From: a virus
Direction: 5' to 3' (one strand)
Length of the DNA: 28,764 nt
IMG/VR virus record: IMGVR_UViG_3300028025_000773
Coordinates: 1-28,764 of that record
Below the pieces are notes generated by a model, which did no database searches, was not told the origin of the DNA, and saw only the letters and a list, made by a program, of their open reading frames with translations. Shown here one piece after another: positions 16,450 through 22,599 of the stretch (position 1 is its first letter; each line of letters begins with the position of its first letter). The translations under genes were made by a program, and so were the position numbers.

Positions 16450-18843
16450 ATGCCAACAATTAGAAAATATTCCTCACGCTCACAGCAGACAACGCTGTCA
16501 AGCGCAGTCACATCTAGTGGTACATCAATCACAGTTGTCTCTGCAGCATCCCTTCTTGGTGGAGTTACTGTAGCCGCTAACGAAGTATTTACGATTGTCC
16601 TTGACCCTGATACGGCACTTGAAGAAATTGTAGATGTAGTCTCCGCAGCGGGTAACCCTGTCTCTGGAAACACAATTACCATTGTTCGTGGACGTGACGG
16701 CTCTACTGGCACAGCACACTCTGCTGGTGCCGTTGTTCGTCATATGGCTATCGGTAGAGATTACCGTGAAGCAAATGAGCACATCAATGAAGAAACAACT
16801 GCACACGGATTAACCCTTGGTAACGTAACTTTATCAACTGGTACAGGCAACGTATCAACTACAATGCTTGCATCTAATGCAGTAACAACTGCAAAGATTA
16901 CTGACCTAAATGTAACAACAGCAAAGATTGCCGATAGTGCAATTACTTCTGCCAAGATTGCAGACCTTACTATTGCTACTGGAGACATTGCAGACTCTGC
17001 TATTACAAGCGGTAAGATTGCAACAGGTGCCGTAGGAACAACTAAGATTGATGACTTGTCAGTCACAGAGGGCAAGTTAGCACCAAATGCTGTAAACACA
17101 GGAAAGATTGCAGACTCAGCAGTTACTAGCGCAAAGATAGCAGACGGAACTATCGTCGCTGGCGACATTGCAGATGGAGCCATTACCTCAGCAAAGATTC
17201 TTGATGGAACTATTGCTACTGCAGATATTGCTGATAGTGCTATTACTTCGGCTAAGATTGCCGATGGCACTATTGTTGCTGGAGACCTAGCAGACGGCGC
17301 AGTAACATCTGCCAAGATTCTAGATGGCACAATCGTCAACGCTGACGTATCTGGTACCGCTGCTATTGCTAAGACTAAGTTAGACCTTGGTGGAACTATT
17401 ACTTCCGCTGACCTTGTAGATGGAACTATTGTCAATGCTGACATTAACGCATCTGCTGGTATTGCTCTATCTAAGTTGGCTACAGACCCATTGGCTCGTG
17501 CTAACCACACTGGTACACAGACAGCCTCAACTATTTCAGACTTTGACACACAGGTTCGCACATCTCGCTTAGACCAGATGGCAGCACCTACTACTGCAGT
17601 TGCTCTTAACGCACAGAAGATTACAGGTCTTGCTGACCCAACTAACGCACAAGATGCAGTAACTCTTAACTACATCACAACTCAAAAGGGTGCAGTAAAT
17701 GGTCTTGCAGAACTTGATGGAAATGGATTAGTTCCTACCCATCACCTTCCAGCACTAGCAATTACAACAACACAGGTAGTTAATTCACAGGCTAATATGC
17801 TCGCGTTAACTGCACAGACTGGTGACGTTGCGGTTCGTACAGATGTAAACAAGTCTTTCATTCTTACAGCAACTCCAGCATCTACCCTAGGTAACTGGCA
17901 AGAATTACTTACTCCAACAGATGCAGTTCTTTCTGTTGACGGAAGCACAGGTGCAGTTAGCCTTTCAGGTACATATTTAAATAGAACATCTGGTCAGTTG
18001 CTAGGAAACCTAGATGCTGATGGTTTCAAGATTACAGACCTAGGAACACCAACTGGTGGTTCAGATGCTGCAACGAAGGCTTATGTAGATACTGTTGCTG
18101 GTTCAGCAGATGCCGCTGCAGCAAGTGCAACTGCTGCTGCTGCTTCATACGATTCTTTTGATGACCGCTACTTAGGTGCTAAGTCATCTGCTCCTTCTGT
18201 AGACAATGACGGTAATGCACTTATTGAAGGTGCTCTTTACTGGAACTCAACATCTAATGCAATGCTTGCGTGGGATGGTTCCGCTTGGGCATCTATTTCA
18301 TCTACAGCAGACATCTTCCGCTATCGCTACACAGCATCAGGTGGAGAGACTTCAGAGTCAGGTCCTGATGATAATGGACTAACACTTTCCTACATTGTAG
18401 GTAAAGAACAAGTATATCTAAACGGTGTGCTTCTTGTTCGTACTACAGATTACACAGCATCTAATGGAACAAGCATTACTTCTCTTGCAGCCTTGGCTGC
18501 TGGAGATATTCTTGAAATTATTACCTTTACAGCATTTGACCTAGCCAATGTAATTAGCCCAACAGTAATTGATGCTAAGGGTGATTTAATTGCAGGTACA
18601 TCTGCAGATACCATAGGTAAACTAACCGTTGGAACTAACGGACAATACCTACAGGCTGACTCAAGTACAGCCACTGGACTTAAGTGGTCAACAGTATCTG
18701 GCTACTCAGCCCCAACTATCGGTTCAACAAGTATTGCATCAGGTGCAACAGTAACAACTCTTAATGGAGTTACAGATGTTGTGCTTACAGGTGCTGGAAG
18801 TATTCAAGACCAATTAACATTGCTCTTAATGGGCGCACTCTAA
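16450..18843 (+). CDS. Tail fibre protein with decapeptide repeats
   Basis: 797 aa, AAGGA ribosome site. Residues about 15-100 form a beta domain (with TIVRGRDGSTGTAHSAGA) resembling the connector domain just upstream, probably the virion-attachment part. Residues about 149-331 are about 18 ten-residue repeats of the type KIADSAITSA, an elongated shaft. Then comes HTGTQ..STISDFD (about residue 352), and two copies of the fibre motif L-A-KITxL-xPT-A-DA (around 17600 and 18020). YLGAKSSAP, ALYWNSTSNAMLAWDGSAW and VYLNGVLLVRTTDYTA follow, all recurrent in phage fibres. The C-terminus ends in QLTLLLMGAL. It should be a trimeric fibre reaching for the host surface, with receptor contact made by itself or by the adhesins encoded next. 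Confidence 0.88.
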   Translation: MPTIRKYSSRSQQTTLSSAVTSSGTSITVVSAASLLGGVTVAANEVFTIVLDPDTALEEIVDVVSAAGNPVSGNTITIVRGRDGSTGTAHSAGAVVRHMAIGRDYREANEHINEETTAHGLTLGNVTLSTGTGNVSTTMLASNAVTTAKITDLNVTTAKIADSAITSAKIADLTIATGDIADSAITSGKIATGAVGTTKIDDLSVTEGKLAPNAVNTGKIADSAVTSAKIADGTIVAGDIADGAITSAKILDGTIATADIADSAITSAKIADGTIVAGDLADGAVTSAKILDGTIVNADVSGTAAIAKTKLDLGGTITSADLVDGTIVNADINASAGIALSKLATDPLARANHTGTQTASTISDFDTQVRTSRLDQMAAPTTAVALNAQKITGLADPTNAQDAVTLNYITTQKGAVNGLAELDGNGLVPTHHLPALAITTTQVVNSQANMLALTAQTGDVAVRTDVNKSFILTATPASTLGNWQELLTPTDAVLSVDGSTGAVSLSGTYLNRTSGQLLGNLDADGFKITDLGTPTGGSDAATKAYVDTVAGSADAAAASATAAAASYDSFDDRYLGAKSSAPSVDNDGNALIEGALYWNSTSNAMLAWDGSAWASISSTADIFRYRYTASGGETSESGPDDNGLTLSYIVGKEQVYLNGVLLVRTTDYTASNGTSITSLAALAAGDILEIITFTAFDLANVISPTVIDAKGDLIAGTSADTIGKLTVGTNGQYLQADSSTATGLKWSTVSGYSAPTIGSTSIASGATVTTLNGVTDVVLTGAGSIQDQLTLLLMGAL
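16894..17445 (+). repeat. Array of about 18 in-frame 30-bp repeats (decapeptide) in the tail fibre
   Basis: Each unit encodes ten residues of the pattern (K/D)(I/L)xDxx(I/V)xxx, such as KIADSAITSA, KIADGTIVAG and KILDGTIVNA. Units are similar as protein but differ at many third codon positions, so the array is old or under selection for the protein rather than freshly expanded. Two-unit and three-unit blocks reoccur (SAITSAKIADGTIVAGD is found twice), which points to past block duplications. The pattern fits a repetitive trimeric beta shaft. Confidence 0.85.
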
Positions 18844-18858
18844 GAAAGGGAGTAAACA

Positions 18859-19161
18859 ATGCCAACAACAACTAAGGTGCTGTCTCGTACAGCAGCGTCA
18901 ACATCAACAACAACTCTATATACAACTCCGTCTGCAACAACAACTGTGATAACTAACATTGTTATCTGCAACCCAACAGGGTCTGCAACAACAGCATCAG
19001 TATTGCTTAATGATATTGACCTGCTTGGTGCAGTATCTATTGCAGCAAATACATCAGCATTCTTTGACCTTAAGCAAGTATTGCCTACAACACAGACAAT
19101 CAAAGCAAGTGCATCATCAACATCTGTTGACTTTCATATTTCTGGAGTGGAGATAGCGTAA
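18859..19161 (+). CDS. Small beta-sandwich tail protein, cassette copy A
   Basis: 100 aa, Thr/Ser-rich, beginning MPTTTKVLSRTA and ending FHISGVEIA. It is the first gene of cassette A and pairs with the 109-aa product at 20303: both begin MPTT-KVL, contain a central strand like VITNIVICN / VVSTIAVCN, and end with similar strands. The beta pattern and fibre neighbourhood suggest a head-fibre or tip-associated structural protein. GGGAG lies seven bases before the ATG, and the stop overlaps the next ATG. The function is inferred from context. Confidence 0.72.
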   Translation: MPTTTKVLSRTAASTSTTTLYTTPSATTTVITNIVICNPTGSATTASVLLNDIDLLGAVSIAANTSAFFDLKQVLPTTQTIKASASSTSVDFHISGVEIA

Positions 19162-19928
19162 TGGGTATATCAGTATTTCCAGCACCTAGTGCTGCAGGTT
19201 TAACACAAAAAACACAAACATTTACAAGTACTGGTACTTGGACTGCTCCTGCAAATGTAACAACCGTTGATGTATTTTTAGTTGCAGGTGGCGGTGGGGG
19301 ACAAGGTTCTTACGCACCTTCTACTAACGGTGGTGGTGGCGGGGGCGGTGGTGCAGTTTTAAATAGAAGTTTAACTGTTACTCCAAATACAACTTACACA
19401 ATAACCATTGGCGCTGGAGGCGCTGGTGGTAACAATGGTGGTCTTCTACCTCCTGGAAGTAGTGGAAGTAACTCTACCTTTGGCGCTCTATTAACAGCCG
19501 AAGGTGGCGGCGGTGGTAAAGGCGTAAACGGTGGCACTGGAGGTGGCGCAGGTGCCAGCAACGCAAATACTTCTGGTGGTGGCGGTGGCGGTGCTGGTGG
19601 CATTGGTGGTAGTGGTGCTCCTGGTAATAATATTGCTGGCAATACTGGTTCAGGAAGTCAAGGCGGTGGCGGTGGTACTGGAAGTAATGCTTCTGGTTGG
19701 AATGGCGGTGCTGGTGGTATAGGAATAGATGGTTTCGGCGGCGGCGGTGGAGGCGGCGGTGGTGGCGGAATTGGAGGCGCTTCAAGCGGTGGCGGTAGAG
19801 GTAAGACAAGCGGTACTGGATATGCAGGAACTGCAAACACTGGCGGTGGCGGTGGGGGCGTAGGTCCTAGCGGTGGCACTGGTGGTGCTGGCGGTTCTGG
19901 TTTCTGTCGTATTACTTACTGGTCATAA
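19161..19928 (+). CDS. Glycine-rich adhesin, cassette copy A
   Basis: 255 aa. An N-terminal beta unit of about 45 residues (TQTFTSTGTWTAPANVTTV and DVFLVAGGGG) is followed by roughly 200 residues of Gly-rich sequence broken by short loops. It ends in a conserved GGSGFCRITYWS. This is the layout of glycine-rich phage adhesins such as T-even gp38 of phage S16, where Gly runs form a bundle of polyglycine-II helices and exposed loops bind the receptor. The loops between Gly runs (for example YAPSTNG, ATGSGSQ-like segments) are where specificity would lie. It overlaps the preceding gene by one base (TAATG). Likely mounted at the fibre tip; the receptor is unknown. Confidence 0.8.
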   Translation: MGISVFPAPSAAGLTQKTQTFTSTGTWTAPANVTTVDVFLVAGGGGGQGSYAPSTNGGGGGGGGAVLNRSLTVTPNTTYTITIGAGGAGGNNGGLLPPGSSGSNSTFGALLTAEGGGGGKGVNGGTGGGAGASNANTSGGGGGGAGGIGGSGAPGNNIAGNTGSGSQGGGGGTGSNASGWNGGAGGIGIDGFGGGGGGGGGGGIGGASSGGGRGKTSGTGYAGTANTGGGGGGVGPSGGTGGAGGSGFCRITYWS

Positions 19929-19939
19929 GGAGATAAACT

Positions 19940-20179
19940 ATGGAACAACATTACGCATTTATTAAAGATAATCGTTTACAAAACATTTGTGTTTTTGCTA
20001 CCCAAGATGAAGAACTTGCTGACCGCATTGCACAAGAACAAGGCTATGACGATGCAGTATGGGTAGGCGAAGATAGACCAGTAAAGTATTCATTATATGA
20101 CGGTACAACATTTACCGACCCGACAGAAGAATATTTAATTTCTATTGGAGTTATGAAACCAGAGGCAACTAATGAGTAA
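19940..20179 (+). CDS. Small acidic protein after the adhesin, cassette copy A
   Basis: 79 aa starting MEQHYAFIKDNRLQNICVFA, then DEELADRIAQEQGYDDAVWV and a C-terminal SLYDGTTFTDPTEEYL. It is a clear paralogue of the 77-aa product at 21427; well over half of the residues agree by eye. The YDG-x-F-x-P ending resembles small tail-fibre-associated and fibre-assembly proteins. A chaperone or a small tip protein for the adjacent glycine-rich adhesin is my inference. GGAG lies upstream of the ATG. Confidence 0.72.
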   Translation: MEQHYAFIKDNRLQNICVFATQDEELADRIAQEQGYDDAVWVGEDRPVKYSLYDGTTFTDPTEEYLISIGVMKPEATNE

Positions 20180-20300
20180 AGCAAGAGACCTAGCAACATT
20201 GGCTGGTTCAGCCACAGTACTAGCAACTGATTCAGAAGTAACAGCAGCAGTGGCTGCAGCAGATTCAATACCAACAGCACTAATGACAATGGGAGCATAA
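20172..20300 (+). CDS. Mini-gene (42 aa) resembling the start of a tail fibre
   Basis: 42 aa, MSKARDLATLAGSATVLATD at the start and IPTALMTMGA at the end. It starts inside the last codons of the preceding gene and ends three bases before the next ATG. SKARDLAxLAxxAT-LATD is a phrase common within phage fibre proteins. Its last residues echo the end of the 797-aa fibre (LLLMGAL). It lies in front of copy B just as the fibre's end lies in front of copy A. It may be a remnant of a second fibre reduced to its ends, or a functional tip peptide. Being too short, it is uncertain as a gene. Confidence 0.5.
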   Translation: MSKARDLATLAGSATVLATDSEVTAAVAAADSIPTALMTMGA

Positions 20301-20302
20301 CA

Positions 20303-20632
20303 ATGCCAACAACATATAAAGTACTGGGGCAGGTAGCCCCTTCAGCAACAACAAACACAACATTAGAAACAGTACCTAGTGCTACTCAAGCAGTAGTATC
20401 TACTATTGCTGTATGCAACCGTGCTGCTACAGCAGCGACCTATCGTATTGCTGTGCGCCCTGCGGGTGCAACATTGGCTAATGAGCATTACATTGCTTAT
20501 GACTCTACAGTAGGTGCTAATGATTCAACAATGTTAACCATTGGTATTACCCTTGCAGCCACAGATGTTATTACTGTGTATGCATCAACTGCTAATCTTT
20601 CATTCTCAGCATTCGGAAGCGAGATTTCATAA
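20303..20632 (+). CDS. Small beta-sandwich tail protein, cassette copy B
   Basis: 109 aa, paralogue of the 100-aa protein at 18859. It starts MPTTYKVLGQVAP and contains SATQAVVSTIAVCNRAATAA, HYIAYDSTV and ASTANLSFSAFGSEIS. This version matches a phrase I recall from many phage and prophage tail regions (VVSTIAVCNR, LAATDVITVYAS), so copy B may be nearer the ancestral form. GGGAG at 20291-20295 precedes the ATG. The stop overlaps the following ATG. It is probably a structural component near the fibre tip. Confidence 0.75.
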   Translation: MPTTYKVLGQVAPSATTNTTLETVPSATQAVVSTIAVCNRAATAATYRIAVRPAGATLANEHYIAYDSTVGANDSTMLTIGITLAATDVITVYASTANLSFSAFGSEIS

Positions 20633-21414
20633 TGGCTGTATCTAAACTTAATCCTGTATCAGGCGGCGTAACTCAAAAAACACAAAACTTTACATCCACT
20701 GGAACATTTACTGTCCCATCTAACTGCACTAGCATTGAAGTTTTATTAGTTGGTGGTGGTGGTAGTGGTGGCTCTAGCAACGGTAGCAATGGCGGAGGCG
20801 GCGGCGGTGGTGGTGGTGAAGTTTTACTAAGAAATCTTACAGTAACTGCTGGAAGTTCGCATACCGTAACTATTGGCGCTGGTGGTGGTGCCGTAAGCAG
20901 TGGTGGTAGTTATGGATACATTGGCAATAATGGTGCTGATAGTTCTTTTGGTTCTTTATTAACCGCAATTGGCGGAGGTGGTGGGGGTAACCGTGCTTTT
21001 GCTGGTTTAAATGGTGGAAATGGTGGCGGTGCTGGCGGTGGAGTTAATAGCACTGGCTACGGTGGTGGCTCTGGTGGTGGTGCAGGTTCTTCGCCAAAAA
21101 TAAATACTAATACTGCTCCTACAGGTGCGCAAGGCGGAAGAGGAACTAGAGGATTTGATGGTTCTAGAGGGTCCACAGTTACTGGTGCGTGCGCTACTGG
21201 TGGAACAGGATTCTTAGGCTTTGGCGGCGGCGGTGGTGGTGGAAATGGAAATACCAATAATCTTGGAAAAGGCTGTACGGGTGGCGGCGATGGAAGCCAT
21301 AATACTACTGCTGGAAGTGGAACTGCAAACTCTGGCGGCGGTGGTGGAGGTACTGTAGTTGGTACATCTGGTGCTGGCGGTTCTGGTTTCTGTAGCGTTA
21401 CTTATTGGTCTTAA
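20632..21414 (+). CDS. Glycine-rich adhesin, cassette copy B
   Basis: 260 aa with the same plan as the adhesin at 19161: a short beta N-terminus (TQNFTSTGTFTVPSNCTSI and EVLLVGGGGS), a long Gly-rich body with variable loops, and the end GGSGFCSVTYWS. N-terminus and C-terminus are conserved between the two copies (about 25 bases before the Cys codon are identical in DNA), while the loops differ almost completely. This is what divergent receptor specificity would look like. Two Cys pairs not present in copy A occur in the loops (ACAT and KGCTGG). One-base overlap with the preceding gene. Confidence 0.8.
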   Translation: MAVSKLNPVSGGVTQKTQNFTSTGTFTVPSNCTSIEVLLVGGGGSGGSSNGSNGGGGGGGGGEVLLRNLTVTAGSSHTVTIGAGGGAVSSGGSYGYIGNNGADSSFGSLLTAIGGGGGGNRAFAGLNGGNGGGAGGGVNSTGYGGGSGGGAGSSPKINTNTAPTGAQGGRGTRGFDGSRGSTVTGACATGGTGFLGFGGGGGGGNGNTNNLGKGCTGGGDGSHNTTAGSGTANSGGGGGGTVVGTSGAGGSGFCSVTYWS

Positions 21415-21426
21415 GGAGAAATTATA

Positions 21427-21660
21427 ATGGAACAACACTATGTGTTTATTAAAAACAATCGTGTAGAAAATATTGCAGTATTTGCTTCACAAGATGAAGA
21501 ACTTGCTGACCGTGTAGCACGGGAGCAAGGTTTTGATGATGCTGTGTGGGTAGGTGAAAATGCTCCCGCTAAATGGTCAACTTATGATGGCGCTACCTTT
21601 ACTAAGCCAACAGATGAGTATTTAATATCTATTGGAATTTTAGAACAACCAACAGAGTAG
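21427..21660 (+). CDS. Small acidic protein after the adhesin, cassette copy B
   Basis: 77 aa, MEQHYVFIKNNRVENIAVFA and then DEELADRVAREQGFDDAVWV and STYDGATFTKPTDEYLISIG. Paralogue of the protein at 19940. GGAGAAATTATA precedes the ATG. It is the last gene of the duplicated cassette; a promoter and the sulfotransferase moron follow after 45 bases. A fibre or adhesin assembly role is inferred from conserved linkage to the glycine-rich gene in both copies. Confidence 0.72.
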   Translation: MEQHYVFIKNNRVENIAVFASQDEELADRVAREQGFDDAVWVGENAPAKWSTYDGATFTKPTDEYLISIGILEQPTE

Positions 21661-21671
21661 AGGTTGCTTGC

Positions 21672-21700
21672 TTGCAGAGTTAGTATAGGGGTGGTATAAT
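21672..21700 (+). promoter_or_regulatory. Sigma70-type promoter giving a leaderless sulfotransferase mRNA
   Basis: A perfect -10 box TATAAT at 21695-21700 is preceded, after a 17-base spacer, by TTGCAG at 21672-21677, a partial -35 match (TTG conserved). The ATG of the next gene begins at 21706, six bases after the -10, which is where transcription should start. There is no room for a ribosome site, so the mRNA is predicted to be leaderless, a common arrangement in actinobacteria. Confidence 0.7.
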
Positions 21701-21705
21701 CTAGT

Positions 21706-22542
21706 ATGGATAAAACATATCATTTTCTAGCAGGACTACCACGAAGTGGTAACACACTTCTGTCTTCAATACTCAATCAGAACCCAAATATCTATAGTAG
21801 TCCATTAAGCCCAATTGCTGGAATGATGTGGGACTATAGAGGTTTATATAACACAGAAACAATGAACCGTAATAAAGAAAACAAACTTAGGGCTGATATA
21901 TTTTTATCTTCTTTTATAAATAACTTTTATAAAGATGTTGAAAAACCTATAGTAATTGATAGAGAAAAAACTTGGGGTACTCCTGCTAACTTGGCTTTAA
22001 TAAAAGAATACATAACACCAACTCCTAAAATCATATTTACGGTACGTGATGTGTTAGACATTATTGCTTCTTTTGTCAAGATGGATGCTGATTATTTAAA
22101 AACAAATACAACAAACAGCGCAAGTTTTTACCTTAACTATCGGTCACAAAAAGATTCTATAGTGGAATTTCTAATGACTCCTAATGGTGAGTTAGATAGA
22201 GCATTACTTTCTTTAGCAACTGCTTTCTTTCCAGAAAACAAAGGTATGTTTCACATTGTGGAGTATAACGATTTAGTTCTTAAGCCAGAAGAAACAATGT
22301 CTAGTATTTATAAGTTCTTAGAGTTGCCTGAGTACAAACATAACTTTAAGAAGATTGAAAAGGTAGAAGTAGATGATGATGAGTCATCAGGACTACCTAA
22401 AAATCTACACGAGATAAGAAAAAGTATATCTAAATCTACAACAAATACCGACATATTGTCAGATTACATAAAGCACAAGTATTCCAATATGGAGTTCTGG
22501 CGTGATAATTCCTTAATGAAAATTAAAGGAAGAGATTTTTAA
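21706..22542 (+). CDS. Sulfotransferase (PAPS-dependent), moron gene
   Basis: 278 aa. The 5'-phosphosulfate-binding loop AGLPRSGNTLLSS (residues 9-21) and the 3'-phosphate-binding motif FTVRDVLDIIASF (Arg114, Ser122) are both present in the order and spacing of cytosolic-type sulfotransferases. The enzyme would move a sulfate from PAPS to a hydroxyl, such as on a glycan, lipid or protein. No signal peptide or membrane anchor is seen. Base composition is more AT-rich than in the neighbouring structural genes (runs of AAA, ATA, TTT codons), which suggests separate origin. The gene has its own promoter and terminator and interrupts the tail operon, the definition of a moron. Host glycan alteration (receptor masking) or sulfation of the virion's own glycans are both possible. 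The stop is followed by 22 bases and then the terminator. Confidence 0.88.
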   Translation: MDKTYHFLAGLPRSGNTLLSSILNQNPNIYSSPLSPIAGMMWDYRGLYNTETMNRNKENKLRADIFLSSFINNFYKDVEKPIVIDREKTWGTPANLALIKEYITPTPKIIFTVRDVLDIIASFVKMDADYLKTNTTNSASFYLNYRSQKDSIVEFLMTPNGELDRALLSLATAFFPENKGMFHIVEYNDLVLKPEETMSSIYKFLELPEYKHNFKKIEKVEVDDDESSGLPKNLHEIRKSISKSTTNTDILSDYIKHKYSNMEFWRDNSLMKIKGRDF

Positions 22543-22564
22543 TAAAGAATATAAACAACAAAGA

Positions 22565-22586
22565 ACCCACTTCGGTGGGTTTTTTT
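22565..22586 (+). terminator. Intrinsic terminator with UUCG tetraloop
   Basis: The stem ACCCAC (22565-22570) pairs with GTGGGT (22575-22580) around TTCG, forming the very stable C(UUCG)G loop. Seven Ts follow at 22580-22586. It lies just behind the sulfotransferase gene and just before the GGAGG site (22591-22595) of the tail protein gene. It must be partly read through, or antiterminated, unless the downstream genes have a promoter that I cannot see. Confidence 0.92.
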
Positions 22587-22599
22587 ATTAGGAGGCATA

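Larger units (their letters stand above)
18859..21660 (+). repeat. Tandem, diverged duplication of a three-gene adhesin cassette
   Basis: Copy A is 18859-20179 and copy B 20303-21660. Each holds, in the same order and with the same one-base overlap between the first two genes, a MPTT-KVL beta protein, a glycine-rich adhesin and a MEQHY acidic protein. Similarity is clear in protein and in scattered DNA blocks, but the copies are far from identical. The duplication is therefore old or one copy was acquired from a relative. The 42-aa mini-gene lies at the junction. Confidence 0.85.

Noticed and set aside
16894-17445. Regular 30-bp repeats as a CRISPR array
   Set aside because: The repeats are contiguous without spacers, in frame and variable in sequence; they encode a fibre shaft. 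No cas genes are present.
16761-17561. Long open frame of 266 codons on the minus strand opposite the tail fibre repeats
   Set aside because: It mirrors the 30-bp coding repeats of the plus strand, has repetitive Ser/Ala/Ile/Val composition and lies wholly inside a well-supported fibre gene. No ribosome site or promoter was seen.
19394-19879. Proline-rich and His/Arg-rich frames on the minus strand of the first glycine-rich gene
   Set aside because: GGN codons read in reverse give Pro, Thr or Ala codons and few stops, so these frames arise from composition. The same happens opposite the second copy at 21057-21257.
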